A stretch of DNA of 64,000 bases, from NCBI RefSeq assembly GCF_000283655.1, contig NC_016588.1, positions 124,001 through 188,000 of the forward strand, read 5' to 3'. The translations under genes were made by a program, and so were the position numbers. Below, piece after piece: positions 25,380 through 34,173 of the stretch. The notes under the pieces were generated by a model that made no database searches, was not told the DNA's origin, and saw only the letters and a program-made list of their open reading frames with translations. The stretch's first letter is position 1; each line of letters opens with the position of its first letter. Origin of the DNA: Azospirillum lipoferum 4B (GTDB lineage Bacteria > Pseudomonadota > Alphaproteobacteria > Azospirillales > Azospirillaceae).

Positions 25380-26173
25380 CACCTGATATTGCCATTGATC
25401 TTTCCGGGCAGGCGGAGCGCTTTGCGCAGGACGGCTATCTGATCCTTCGCGGTGCTGCTGCTGGACTTTCCGAGTTTCAGGCGTTGCGCGACGAAGTGCA
25501 GCGCTATGGACGCCGCTTTACCGCGGCTTTCGACCTTGACAGCGATTCCTGGCTTGAGAGCATTGGCGAAGAAGACCTGGGCACCTTCTATCGCGGCCTG
25601 CGTTACCTGCCGTCCTTGACGCGGCTGGCAGCCTGTGATGCTTTCTTGAATTTGGCCAAGCAGCTTGGCCTTGGCTTTCCAGTCGTGATGCATTGCTACA
25701 ACTTGCGCATGGATCGTCCGCAGGCCGACCGCCACCTGTTCCGATGGCATCAGGACTCCACCTATCTCCTTGGATCGCACAATGCGGTGACCGCCTGGAT
25801 TCCACTGGGTCGGGTTGGTCCCGGTCTCGGTAGCATTGAGGTCGTGCCCGGCAGCCACCGAGCCGGTCTCCGGCCCTTCATTGCCACCCGGCCGGATGTG
25901 ATGGACAAGAATGCCGCGCTGTCTCCTGCGGATTTGGCGCTGGAGCGTGAGCCGGAGGGGGGGATTGAGGTTGAAGCCGAGGCTGGGGACATCGTGGTGT
26001 TCTCCCAACTCCTGCTTCATCGCAGCACCCCGAACCGGTCCAGATGCATCCGTTGGACCGTCCAAGCCCGTTTTGCCGATCTGGATGAGGCTGGCTTCCG
26101 GGAGGCAGGATTCCCCATGGGCGATGCGACGACGATTTTCCGGAGCCCCTATCTTGCCAAATTCCACCACTGA
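25376..26173 (+). CDS. Phytanoyl-CoA dioxygenase (PhyH) family oxygenase
   Basis: 265 residues. Iron ligands: RWHQDSTYL (HxD) and the distal His in LLLHRSTPNRS; IRWTVQARF supplies the Arg for 2-oxoglutarate. PLGRVGPGLGSIEVVPGSHR is the expected loop. Its ATG overlaps the carbamoyltransferase stop, so translation is coupled. One hypothesis is that it creates the hydroxyl that is then carbamoylated. No signal peptide; cytoplasmic. Confidence 0.87.
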   Translation: MTPDIAIDLSGQAERFAQDGYLILRGAAAGLSEFQALRDEVQRYGRRFTAAFDLDSDSWLESIGEEDLGTFYRGLRYLPSLTRLAACDAFLNLAKQLGLGFPVVMHCYNLRMDRPQADRHLFRWHQDSTYLLGSHNAVTAWIPLGRVGPGLGSIEVVPGSHRAGLRPFIATRPDVMDKNAALSPADLALEREPEGGIEVEAEAGDIVVFSQLLLHRSTPNRSRCIRWTVQARFADLDEAGFREAGFPMGDATTIFRSPYLAKFHH

Positions 26174-26189
26174 CTCCAGAGCAGATCCC

Positions 26190-26978
26190 ATGTCCGATAC
26201 GTCCCCCACCGCATCTCAGGCATTAGAGGAAGTCGGCTTGCTGCGGGCGCGGAACGATGAGCGCACGCTCAACTACTACGAGGAATTGGCCAAGACTTAC
26301 GATGCCGATCCTGCGGGAGCGTTGCTGAAGCTCTGGTCATTTGCCGTTCATGCTCCACGCCAAGCTGTTACGGATTTTCTGGTCCGCTACGAGCTTTTCA
26401 AGAAAATTCTGGATGTGCCGGGCTGCGTTGCAGAGTTCGGTGTCTATAATGGCCAGGGGCTGATGAGCTTCGCCCAGTTCAGCGCCATCCTGGAGCCCAA
26501 CCATGTCCAGCGTGTGATTTACGGTTTCGACACCTTCGAAGGCGTTCCCCACGTGAGTAAGGAAGACGCTGCCCCCGGAACTGCCGAGAACATCCGGGTG
26601 GGCGGCTTCCGGGTGGATTCCTACGATCGCCTAACCCAGGCCATTGCGCTGTTTGATCATAACCGCTTCATCGGTCACCGGCCTAAGGTTGCTCTGGTCA
26701 AGGGAGATATCCGGGAAAGCGTCAGCCGCTTTCTTGAAGAGAATCCTCATGTGATTTTTGCGATGCTGTACTTGGACATCGATATTTTCGAGCCCACCCG
26801 CATCGTTTTGGACACTCTGCTGGAGCGTGTGCCGAAGGGAGGAATTGTGGCGTTCGATGAGTTGAACACACCGGCCTATCCTGGCGAAACGATGGCATTG
26901 CTGAGAACCATGGACCTTGGGCAGGTGGAGTTGAAGCGTCTGCCTTTCTGTAGCCGAATCTCTTATTTTGTCCGTTGA
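26190..26978 (+). CDS. TylF/MycF-like class I SAM-dependent methyltransferase
   Basis: 262 residues. Class I core: GCVAEFGVYNGQGLMSF (SAM loop), VIYGFDTFEGVP, then ALVKGDIRESVSRFL and LYLDIDIFEPTRIVLD, with the metal-ligand aspartates in DIDIFEP and FDELNTP typical of the Mg-dependent TylF sugar O-methyltransferases. This family methylates hydroxyls of deoxysugars. It is 16 bases after the dioxygenase stop and four before the next methyltransferase, so all belong to one operon. Confidence 0.85.
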   Translation: MSDTSPTASQALEEVGLLRARNDERTLNYYEELAKTYDADPAGALLKLWSFAVHAPRQAVTDFLVRYELFKKILDVPGCVAEFGVYNGQGLMSFAQFSAILEPNHVQRVIYGFDTFEGVPHVSKEDAAPGTAENIRVGGFRVDSYDRLTQAIALFDHNRFIGHRPKVALVKGDIRESVSRFLEENPHVIFAMLYLDIDIFEPTRIVLDTLLERVPKGGIVAFDELNTPAYPGETMALLRTMDLGQVELKRLPFCSRISYFVR

Positions 26979-26982
26979 CCCC

Positions 26983-28122
26983 ATGTCCGGTAGTGTTCTC
27001 TCGCCCGGTTCTGTGCGTTTGGATGCTTATGCCGGCTCCATGTTTCAGCATGATCGTCTGCATCCTCGTTGGATCGACGATTGCGCCCGTTACCTGCGTG
27101 TCGTCTTTGGCGACCGACTTGAAGGTGCGTGCGTGCTTGACTATGGGTTCGGCCGTGGCAATTGGGCATTGGCTTTCCGCAAAGCGGGGGCCCGACGCGT
27201 GGTGGCCATTGATGCGGCTGAAGGCAATGTGCGCCGTTTTTCCGATTTTCTCCACCGGGACCAGCTGTCTGGCATTGAGGTGATCCATGGCGATGCTCTG
27301 GTGGAGCCTTTGGCATACAACGTGGACCATGTCTGGCTCTATGGCGTGCTTCATCATGTCGGTCAGCCCGGGCTGCTGCTTGAGCGTCTGAGCGCAGCCG
27401 CGTCGGGTCCGCAATCCCATTTGCTAGTTTATGCCTATGACCGCGGCAGTGTACGCGAGACCATCGTCGGTCTGGTGCGGGAGGTTGTGCTTTATGAGGA
27501 GGTGGCCGAATTCACGATGGCGTCCGGCCTCTTTTGCCCCGCCGCCCGTTTGCGGGCTCGCGATGATCTGACGGCACCGATCATCCGGTGGTACAGCGCG
27601 GTCGAACTGGAACAGCAGGTGCGGGAGCATGGTTGGAGAGTGATTGCCCGCCCCCCTGACTTTCCGGTTTTCCTCGGCCGGCCGGGCACAGGAGAATTCG
27701 CACCGCACCATCTGCTTTGCGCCCGTGAGGCAGGCAGGCTGGAAGAGACGTCATCTTCCGCCGACATATCCGCAGCAGCGGCGGAGGATACGGCTGCAGA
27801 TTGTGCGGCACTTCGGGCCCTGTGGGATGATCTCAAGGCTGGGTGTTCGGCGGAGCGTATGGCACATATCGGCATTGGGCTGTTCAATGCTCATTTCGCT
27901 GCTCTTGCATACACCGGACGGGTGGAGGAAGCCCTGATCCAGGATTTCCTCCATCTCGCCTTCCAATGTGAGGACTCCGGCGTTTCGGTGCGCTCAGAGT
28001 GTTCACGCCATTATCGTGTCCTGGCCGCCCTGTCCGCCGCTGATCGGCCTCGTGCTTCATTGGCCGCCGCACTGCCCGGCCATATTGCTCGTCATTTGGC
28101 CGGGCAGGCGATTCGTTTCTAG
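26983..28122 (+). CDS. Class I SAM-dependent methyltransferase with C-terminal extension
   Basis: 379 residues. The SAM-binding VLDYGFGRGNWALAF, VAIDAAEGNVRRF and VWLYGVLHHVGQP mark a methyltransferase domain in the first 200 residues. The last 130 residues (from about DISAAAAEDTAADC) are helical with no recognised domain. The stop TAG is formed by the TA target of the IS5-family insertion plus its first G; without the insertion the same codon would be TAA, so the protein is unchanged. Last gene of the operon. Confidence 0.78.
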   Translation: MSGSVLSPGSVRLDAYAGSMFQHDRLHPRWIDDCARYLRVVFGDRLEGACVLDYGFGRGNWALAFRKAGARRVVAIDAAEGNVRRFSDFLHRDQLSGIEVIHGDALVEPLAYNVDHVWLYGVLHHVGQPGLLLERLSAAASGPQSHLLVYAYDRGSVRETIVGLVREVVLYEEVAEFTMASGLFCPAARLRARDDLTAPIIRWYSAVELEQQVREHGWRVIARPPDFPVFLGRPGTGEFAPHHLLCAREAGRLEETSSSADISAAAAEDTAADCAALRALWDDLKAGCSAERMAHIGIGLFNAHFAALAYTGRVEEALIQDFLHLAFQCEDSGVSVRSECSRHYRVLAALSAADRPRASLAAALPGHIARHLAGQAIRF

Positions 28123-28203
28123 GGCCTGTTGACATTTGAGGAACGAAAGGGGATTCCGCTGGCCTCTGAAATCTGATTCAAGGCTTCCAAAAAGGAGGTA
28201 TCC

Positions 28204-28563
28204 TTGGATCGGATGGTTCTGCGGGACGATCAGTGGGAGCGGATAGCGGCGCTTCTTCCGGGCAAAGTCGGCGATCCCGGCCGCTCGGGGGCGGACAATC
28301 GGCTGTTTCTGGAGGCGGTCCTGTGGATCGTCCGTGTTGGGTCACCCTGGCGGGACTTGCCCGAAGCCTTCGGTAATTGGAACTCGGTGTTCCAACGCTT
28401 TCGCCGATGGGCCAAGGCCGGTGTCTTCGATGAGGTCTTCGCCGCCTTATCGAGCGACGCGGACTTCGAGTACGCGATCATCGATGGAACGATTGTCCGG
28501 GTGCATCAGCACGGCACCGGCGCAAGGGGGGGACTCAGGCTCAGGCCATTGGCCGCTCTCGCG
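28204..28563 (+). pseudogene. IS5-family transposase, 5' part
   Basis: Reads MDRMVLRDDQWERIAALLPG, GSPWRDLPEAFGNWNSVFQRF and the first catalytic Asp in AIIDGT. A run of seven G (28526-28532) precedes a needed -1 shift: in the -1 frame the sequence continues TQAQAIGRSRG and joins the 3' part at 31156. IS5-group transposases are often made by such slippage. Interrupted here by IS66 at 28564. Confidence 0.85.
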
Positions 28564-28587
28564 GTACGCATCCGGTGAATGCCGCGG

Positions 28588-30216
28588 TTAGGCAGCTTTC
28601 GTCTTCTCGCGGATTGCCTTCCAGTTCCAGGGCAGTAGTTTGTGCAGGCGGGTCTGGGGGATGTCGTTGATGCGGGCGAGCACGTCGGCGAGCCACGCCT
28701 GGGGATCGACGTCGTTGAGCTTCGCCGTGATGATCAGGCCGTACATGATCGCCGCTCGCTGCCCGCCGCGATCGGAGCCGCAGAACAGCCACGCTTTTCT
28801 GCCCAAAGCGATCCCGCGCAGGCTACGTTCGGCTGCGTTGTTTGTCAGGCACAGCCGGCCGTCGCTGAGGAACTTGGTGAAGCCGTCCCAGCGGGTCAGC
28901 ATGTAGTCCATCGCCTTGGCCACGGGGGCATGGCGGGAGAGCCGGGCGCGTTCCGTCCGCATCCAGTCCTCCAGCGCGGCTACCAGGGTGACTCCGTGTT
29001 CCCGGCGGGCCGCCAGCCGCTCGGCCGCTGGCTTGCCGTTCAGGGCGCGCTCGAGATCGAAGAGGGCGTCGATGCGCCTTACGGCTTCCAGGGCCAGCGG
29101 TGAGATCGGCGGGGCGTCCTTGCCACGTCTGGTGTTCGCGGCGATGTCGGCCAGCTTGAAGAAGCCGCGCCGGGCATGCGCCCAGCACAGCACGTCGCTG
29201 ATCGGCCCCGGCTGGCGGTCGGGTTCGTACAGCCGGTTATAGCCGGCGAACGCATCGGCCTGCAGCCAGCCTGTGAAGCCGGCCAGATGCCGTTCGGGAT
29301 GTTCGCCCTTGCGGTCTCGCGAATAGTGGAACAGCGCTGCCGGTGGGGCTTGGCCGGCAAATGGCCGGTCATCACGCACATACACCCACAACCGCCCGGT
29401 GTCTGTCTTGCCCTTGGCCAGCACGGGCACCGGCGTGTCGTCCCCATGCAGCCGCTCGGCTGCCAGTACATGCGCGGCGATCAGGTCGTGCAGCGGCTTC
29501 AGCACCGCCGCGGCGGTGCCCACTTGGTCGGCCAGGGTGGACAGGCTGAGCGGCACACCCTCCCGTGCGAAGCGTTCGGCCTGCCGGTTCAGCGGCTGAT
29601 GCTGGCCGAACTTCTCGAACAGCAGGGTGGCCAGCAGGTTGGGGCCGGCCCAGCCGCGCGGGGTGGCGTGGAACGGCGCCGGTGGCTGGCTGATCGTCTC
29701 GCAGGCCCGGCAAGAGAACCGCTCGCGCACCGTCTGGATCACCTTCCACTGGCGCGGGATCACCTCCAGCGTCTCGGTGATCGTTTCGCCCAGCCGGCAC
29801 AGCTTGTCCGAGCCGCAGCACGGGCAGCTCGCCGGGGCCGGCACAACGACGCGCTCGCGCGGCAGATGCTCGGGAAAGGGCTGGCGCGACGGCCGCTTGC
29901 GGGTGAAGGCCGCCACCGCGGTAGTTTTGGCCGCAGCCTGCTCGGCCGCCAGCTCGTCCTCGCTGGCCGTCGCTTCCAGCTCTTCGAGTTGGAACTCCAA
30001 CTGGTCCAGAAGACGCGCCTTGCGCTCGGAACGCGTGCCGTAGAGCTCGCGCCGGAGCTTCTCGATTTCCAGCTTCAGGCTGGCGATCAGCGCCTCGGTG
30101 TTGGATGCCATCGCCCTGGCCCGGGCCGCGTCGGCTTCCGCCGCGTCCGCCCGCGCCTCGGCCTGCGCCAAGGCGGCGCGCAGGCTGGCAATGTCGTCGG
30201 GCGGGGCGGCGGTCAT
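28588..30216 (-). CDS. tnpC: IS66 transposase TnpC
   Basis: 542 residues. An N-terminal coiled coil (about 8-65, rich in Ala/Glu/Lys) precedes a zinc-binding CPCCG region with CRACE, the core with ERLHGDDTPVPVL (first catalytic Asp), CWAHARRGFFKLADI, and TNNAAERSLRGIALGRKAW (catalytic Glu) followed by a short C-terminal domain. Full length for the family. It catalyses IS66 transposition; needs TnpA and TnpB. It lies 79 bases after tnpB. Confidence 0.95.
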   Translation of the reverse strand: MTAAPPDDIASLRAALAQAEARADAAEADAARARAMASNTEALIASLKLEIEKLRRELYGTRSERKARLLDQLEFQLEELEATASEDELAAEQAAAKTTAVAAFTRKRPSRQPFPEHLPRERVVVPAPASCPCCGSDKLCRLGETITETLEVIPRQWKVIQTVRERFSCRACETISQPPAPFHATPRGWAGPNLLATLLFEKFGQHQPLNRQAERFAREGVPLSLSTLADQVGTAAAVLKPLHDLIAAHVLAAERLHGDDTPVPVLAKGKTDTGRLWVYVRDDRPFAGQAPPAALFHYSRDRKGEHPERHLAGFTGWLQADAFAGYNRLYEPDRQPGPISDVLCWAHARRGFFKLADIAANTRRGKDAPPISPLALEAVRRIDALFDLERALNGKPAAERLAARREHGVTLVAALEDWMRTERARLSRHAPVAKAMDYMLTRWDGFTKFLSDGRLCLTNNAAERSLRGIALGRKAWLFCGSDRGGQRAAIMYGLIITAKLNDVDPQAWLADVLARINDIPQTRLHKLLPWNWKAIREKTKAA

Positions 30217-30295
30217 GGCGCCAGTTTACCTGGAAACGCGCCGTTGAGCCGCCGCAATCGCCCCTGAACCGGTGCGTCGATTCACCGTGTCGCAG

Positions 30296-30643
30296 TCACC
30301 CCGCGGCCTCGGGGCGCCAGGTCTTCTGCGGGTTGCGCCAGTCGATGCCCTCGAGCAGATAGCCCATCTGTCCAACCGAGATGGACACCGCACCGTCCGC
30401 CGGCCTCGGCCAGATGAACCGGCCCCGCTCCAGCCTCTTCATGAACAGGCAACTGCCCTGGCCGTCATACCAGATGATCTTCACCAGATCGCCCCGGCGC
30501 CCGCGGAAAATGAAAAGATGACCGCTGTGCGGGTCTTGGGCGAAGCGTTCCTGCACCAGCAGCGCCAAGCTTGCCCAGCCCTTGCGCATGTCGGTGTGCC
30601 CGCTGGCCAGCCACACCCGCACGCCACTCGGCACCGGAATCAT
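30296..30643 (-). CDS. tnpB: IS66 accessory protein TnpB
   Basis: 115 residues, complete: MIPVPSGVRVWLASGHTDMR, FIFRGRRGDLVKIIWYDGQG and GRFIWPRP are the invariant blocks. Its ATG overlaps the tnpA stop (ATGA). Required for IS66 transposition although its biochemical role is unknown. The ends of this family are closely shared with the truncated copy at 19784-19942. Confidence 0.95.
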   Translation of the reverse strand: MIPVPSGVRVWLASGHTDMRKGWASLALLVQERFAQDPHSGHLFIFRGRRGDLVKIIWYDGQGSCLFMKRLERGRFIWPRPADGAVSISVGQMGYLLEGIDWRNPQKTWRPEAAG

Positions 30644-31050
30644 GCCAGGGCACCGACAACGGCCGCCGCCAGGGCCGGGTCGACCGGCCCTTCCAGACGC
30701 AGACGTGCCCCGCTGGGCAGGATGACCTCGAGGATCGCTGGGCTCATCTCCGGCGCCGCCGGAGGCGGCAATGGCGTATGAGGCTCCGCGACCGGCGGTT
30801 CCATCACGCTCGGCTCCGGCGCGATGGTCACCGCGACAAAGCTGGGCGGTTCGGCCACGGAGGTCCCGCCGACCTTCATCAGGTCCCGCCAGCGATACAG
30901 CAGGCTTTCGTGCACGCCCAGCCGACGGGCCGCCTCCGTCACCACCACGCCGGGCCGGAACGCCTCCTCAACCATCCGCACCTTCTCCGCCGGCGTGTAG
31001 CTCCGCCGCCGTTCCCGGCCCGTCAAAACCTCGATACGCTGGTAAGCCAT
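30640..31050 (-). CDS. tnpA: IS66 accessory protein TnpA
   Basis: 136 residues from ATG 31050 (MAYQRIEVLTGRERRR), the start conserved in the family. The helix-turn-helix is YTPAEKVRMVEEAFRPG through ARRLGVHESLLYRWR. A Pro/Glu-rich linker leads to the small C-terminal domain LRLEGPVDPALAAAVVGA. Likely binds the IS ends. Confidence 0.93.
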   Translation of the reverse strand: MAYQRIEVLTGRERRRSYTPAEKVRMVEEAFRPGVVVTEAARRLGVHESLLYRWRDLMKVGGTSVAEPPSFVAVTIAPEPSVMEPPVAEPHTPLPPPAAPEMSPAILEVILPSGARLRLEGPVDPALAAAVVGALA

Positions 31051-31155
31051 GACGTTTGCAACTCGTTTGCGTCCGCGCGATGACGCGCAACGCAAAACTC
31101 AGACGCCGGACCCTACTTTGCCAAGGCGGCACTCACCGGAGGCGTACCTCTCGCG

Positions 31156-31547
31156 GCGGACTGACGACCAAGATCCTGGCCGTCGTCGATGGGTTGGGAA
31201 ACCTTGGGCGCTTCATCCTGCTGCCGGGCCAACGACATGACAGCGTTGGCGTCGAACCGGTGCTGGACGGTATCGAGTTCTCCGCCTTGCTGGCTGATAG
31301 AGCCTTCGACAGCAACGCCATCCGCACCTTGATCGCCGAGCGTGGCGCGGTCGCCGTCATTCCGTCCAAGACCAGCCGCACCACTCCGATTCCCCATGAC
31401 GCCGAAATGTACAAATGGCGCCATCTGGTCGAGAACTTCTTCTGCAAAATCAAGGAATTTCGCCGTATTGCCACGCGATACGACAAAACAGACACAAGCT
31501 ACGCCGCTGCCATCAACCTCGTCGCTACCGTCTTGGCAACACGGTGA
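31156..31547 (+). pseudogene. IS5-family transposase, 3' part
   Basis: Continues the 5' part after the IS66: GGLTTKILAVVDGLGN, the second catalytic Asp in ALLADRAFDSN and the catalytic Glu in WRHLVENFFCKIKEF, then the stop. Excision of IS66 would restore the gene; at present no full transposase can be made from this copy. Confidence 0.85.
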
Positions 31548-31636
31548 ATGTCAACAGACCCTAATCGGTAGCCAGCCGGGGGCTTGTTGGAGCGCCGGCT
31601 GTTTCCGGCCCTTTTGGTTTTCCGTACGAGTCGCGT

Positions 31637-32401
31637 TCAACCAATACGCTTCAGATAGGCTCCCGGCCAGTAGGTGACGGGCTCCCGTACCAGGCCTTCA
31701 TTGAAAAGCCAGGGCGGCTGTTCCAGCTGGAAACGGGGGTCGAGACGAACGAACTCCTCGGCCGCCGCTTTGGGATTGTTCCAGTCCCAGTCGGGGGCGG
31801 TGCGGGGCGCGCCGATGACCTGTTCCATGATCCCATCGGAGGCGACGATATAGGAGTTGGGTGTCACCATGGGGCCGTAGGCCTTCAGCTCCTCCAGAAC
31901 GTGGGCTCGACTGTGGTTGCTGTCGAGCATGACGAAAACCGTTTCCCCTGGTCGAATCTCCAAACGGACCTGGTCCACCGTCGTTGGATCGATCGAGCTG
32001 CCTTCGATCAGGTCGATGTAGGGGAACAGTTCATGCGCTTCGATGGCAGCCCTGTTGTGAGGACGGATTTCCACGTCGATGCCGATTACTCGTCCCTTGC
32101 CCCACAGCTTGCACAGCGAAGCATAGAAAACCAGGGAACCGCCATGCGCCACACCGGTTTCGATGATGACATCAGGGCGCAGGCCGTTCAGCACTTCCTG
32201 GACACGCATCATATCCTCGGGGAGCTGGATGATCGGGCGTCCGAGCCATGTGAAGCTGTAGACATGCTTAACGTCCCAGCCGCAGCGCAGCCAAGCGCGT
32301 GATACGACTTCGAATGCTTCGGTGGAGGCCATCGGTAGGGTGCGCGTTCCGTCCGGATTCTGGATGGTTACCGTGCCGGCCGTTTCATCAATCGTGATCA
32401 T
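31637..32401 (-). CDS. CmcI-like (cephalosporin hydroxylase/rhamnosyl O-methyltransferase family) protein
   Basis: 254 residues from ATG 32401. Core motifs: DVIIETGVAHGGSLVFYASL, GRVIGIDVEIRPHNR, EGSSIDP and VMLDSNHSRAHVLEEL, followed by YIVASDGIMEQV. The fold is a class I methyltransferase; members modify sugars in antibiotic and polysaccharide pathways. It overlaps the upstream epimerase gene by 14 bases, showing they are one transcript. It parallels the partial copy at 1-504 motif by motif and may act on a similar sugar. Confidence 0.83.
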   Translation of the reverse strand: MITIDETAGTVTIQNPDGTRTLPMASTEAFEVVSRAWLRCGWDVKHVYSFTWLGRPIIQLPEDMMRVQEVLNGLRPDVIIETGVAHGGSLVFYASLCKLWGKGRVIGIDVEIRPHNRAAIEAHELFPYIDLIEGSSIDPTTVDQVRLEIRPGETVFVMLDSNHSRAHVLEELKAYGPMVTPNSYIVASDGIMEQVIGAPRTAPDWDWNNPKAAAEEFVRLDPRFQLEQPPWLFNEGLVREPVTYWPGAYLKRIG

Positions 32402-33251
32402 GCAGCCACTCCTGTTGGTAGCGGCGCACCACTTCAGGCAGCGCCTGTGCGACAGTTCGGGGAGAGAAGCCAAACTCGCACCGCAGCCGTTCCGTGTTCA
32501 GCACCGGAGCGACGACATCCGGTGCATCCGGCAAAACATCCACTTGGCAGCCCGTTTCCGCCACCAGCAGATCGCAGATCTCTTTGTGCGAGGTGTTGCG
32601 CCCTTCCCCCACGTTGTAGAGGCGCTCCTGACCGGCGATGGCGATATCGACCAGTGCGGCGGCGGCATCATCGATGTAGATGTAGTCCTTGGCCGACTCC
32701 AGACCGGTGCGCAGAGTCACCCGTCTTGTGCGCAGGGCATCCATGATGATGCTGGGGAGGAAGTTCTGCGAGCTGAAGTCGGTGCCGTACACGTTCGCCA
32801 GTCGTGCCACCCGGATCGCTGGATCGGGCAGCGACAGACACAGGCATTCGCCGGCAAGCTTGGAGCCATTGTAGAGTTGGTCGGGATTGGTGGGATGGAT
32901 TGGAATGATGTCGTCCTCCACGGCCCGAGCCATCTGCATGTAAAGCCGTGTGGTGGAGAGATAGAGAAAGGAGGTATATCGGTAATGCGCCATCGTCTCT
33001 GTGAGCATACCGACATGCGCCTGCATGGTGTCGAAGGGACGGCTGCGGAAATCCGCTGTCAGGCCGATGCAATAAATCACATGCCCCAATGATGCTCCCC
33101 GTTCCGGCGGAGAACCGCGATAGATAGGACGGCATGTTCGCCCCTGCCGCCTTAGAAGCGCGACGATGTGCGATCCGATGAATCCGCCAGCTCCGAAAAC
33201 TGTGAAGGGTGTCTCATCCACGGGAGCGTCATCTCTTCTGGGGCCAGGCAT
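32388..33251 (-). CDS. NAD-dependent epimerase/dehydratase (extended SDR)
   Basis: 287 residues. The Rossmann motif GAGGFIGSH is near residue 20; YLSTTRLY holds the catalytic Ser/Thr; LYNGSKLAGE gives the YxxxK (as YNGSK), and DYIYIDDAA is the nucleotide-sugar binding strand. It converts an NDP-sugar. Lying beside a glucose-1-phosphate cytidylyltransferase, it might act on a CDP-hexose, though its motifs do not identify the substrate. The start ATG 33251 lacks a clear ribosome-binding site; the alternative start would be GTG at VDETP. Confidence 0.8.
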   Translation of the reverse strand: MPGPRRDDAPVDETPFTVFGAGGFIGSHIVALLRRQGRTCRPIYRGSPPERGASLGHVIYCIGLTADFRSRPFDTMQAHVGMLTETMAHYRYTSFLYLSTTRLYMQMARAVEDDIIPIHPTNPDQLYNGSKLAGECLCLSLPDPAIRVARLANVYGTDFSSQNFLPSIIMDALRTRRVTLRTGLESAKDYIYIDDAAAALVDIAIAGQERLYNVGEGRNTSHKEICDLLVAETGCQVDVLPDAPDVVAPVLNTERLRCEFGFSPRTVAQALPEVVRRYQQEWLHDHD

Positions 33252-33297
33252 TCATTCTTATCATGATGATGGAGGCCGTCGTGGCCGGTCCCGGGCA

Positions 33298-34116
33298 TCA
33301 GTCTGGAACATTCATGGGAGTCGTCTGCGAAAAAGCCCAGGGCGCTCGTCCGGAAGCCCATAGATCATTTAAAAGCTGCATTTCCCGAAAGGTGTCCATG
33401 CATTGCCAGAAGCCATGATGGCGATAGACGGCGAGTTCTCCGATAGAGGCCAGACGCTCCAGGATTCCTCCTTCGAGGGTGACATTTTCGTCCGGTTCCA
33501 TCAAATCGAAGGCGCGGCGTTGGAAGACCATGTAGCCGCCATTGATCCAGCCATCCTTGACTTGAGGCTTTTCCTGGAAGCTTCGCACCACATCTTCATC
33601 CAAACCGAGTTCGCCGAAGCGGGAGGAAGGGTGGACAGCGGTCACCGTAGCCAGTCGTCCGAGGCGACGATGCTGGGAAACCACCGCGTCCAGATCGATG
33701 TCTGACACACCGTCCCCATATGTGACCAGGAAGCTGTCTCCCTGGATATATTTCAGAGCACGGTAAATACGCCGTCCAGTAAGAGAAGCCTGTCCGGTTT
33801 CCACCAGGTTAACCTTCCAATCTACCCGATTATCGGTTGGCATCAAGGATTCGACATTGCCTGTTTCCAGATCGATTTGCAGATCTTTTGTATAAAGATG
33901 ATAATTAAGAAAATAGTTCCTGATGATGTCGCCCTTGTATCCAAGGCAAAGAATAAAGCGGTTCGAGCCATAATGGCGATAATGACGCATGATATGCCAG
34001 ATGATCGGATAACCTCCGATCTCTACCATTGGTTTCGGCTTGAATTCCGTTTCTTCGCGTAAACGTGTTCCCATGCCGCCGCACAGAATGACCGTTTCCA
34101 GACTCGAAGCCGACAC
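33298..34116 (-). CDS. rfbF: Glucose-1-phosphate cytidylyltransferase
   Basis: 272 residues from GTG 34116 with GAGG seven bases upstream. Signature: VILCGGMGTRLREETEFKPKPM, FILCLGYKGDIIRNYFLNY, LVTYGDGVSDIDL (metal Asp) and GWINGGYMVFQR, WQCMDTFREMQLLNDLW. It makes CDP-glucose from CTP and glucose-1-phosphate, the entry to CDP-3,6-dideoxyhexoses and related sugars. The usual next enzyme, CDP-glucose 4,6-dehydratase, is not in the window unless the epimerase at 32388 serves. A short AT-rich patch (about 33840-33930) stands out in base composition. Confidence 0.9.
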   Translation of the reverse strand: MSASSLETVILCGGMGTRLREETEFKPKPMVEIGGYPIIWHIMRHYRHYGSNRFILCLGYKGDIIRNYFLNYHLYTKDLQIDLETGNVESLMPTDNRVDWKVNLVETGQASLTGRRIYRALKYIQGDSFLVTYGDGVSDIDLDAVVSQHRRLGRLATVTAVHPSSRFGELGLDEDVVRSFQEKPQVKDGWINGGYMVFQRRAFDLMEPDENVTLEGGILERLASIGELAVYRHHGFWQCMDTFREMQLLNDLWASGRAPWAFSQTTPMNVPD

Positions 34117-34173
34117 AGGAGCACCTCAATTTTTCCAGTTGCACGGAATGGCGGACCCCATGCGATCAGGTTA

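Larger units (their letters stand above)
28564..31147 (-). mobile_element. Complete IS66-family insertion sequence
   Basis: 2584 bases carrying tnpA, tnpB and tnpC on the - strand. Terminal repeats GTACGCATCCGGTGAATGCC (left, from 28564) and GTACGCCTCCGGTGAGTGCC (right, read inward from 31147) differ at two positions. The 8-bp target duplication CTCTCGCG lies at 28556-28563 and 31148-31155, the length known for IS66. All three genes are intact, so it may be active. Confidence 0.95.
28122..31561 (+). mobile_element. IS5-family (IS427-like) element, split by an IS66
   Basis: Ends are inverted repeats: GGGCCTGTTGACATT at 28122 and, on the other strand from 31561, GGGTCTGTTGACATT. A TA dinucleotide flanks both ends (28120-28121 and 31562-31563), fitting a 2-bp target duplication. 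Removing the inner IS66 and one copy of its 8-bp duplication leaves about 848 bases, a normal size for this group. Confidence 0.88.
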
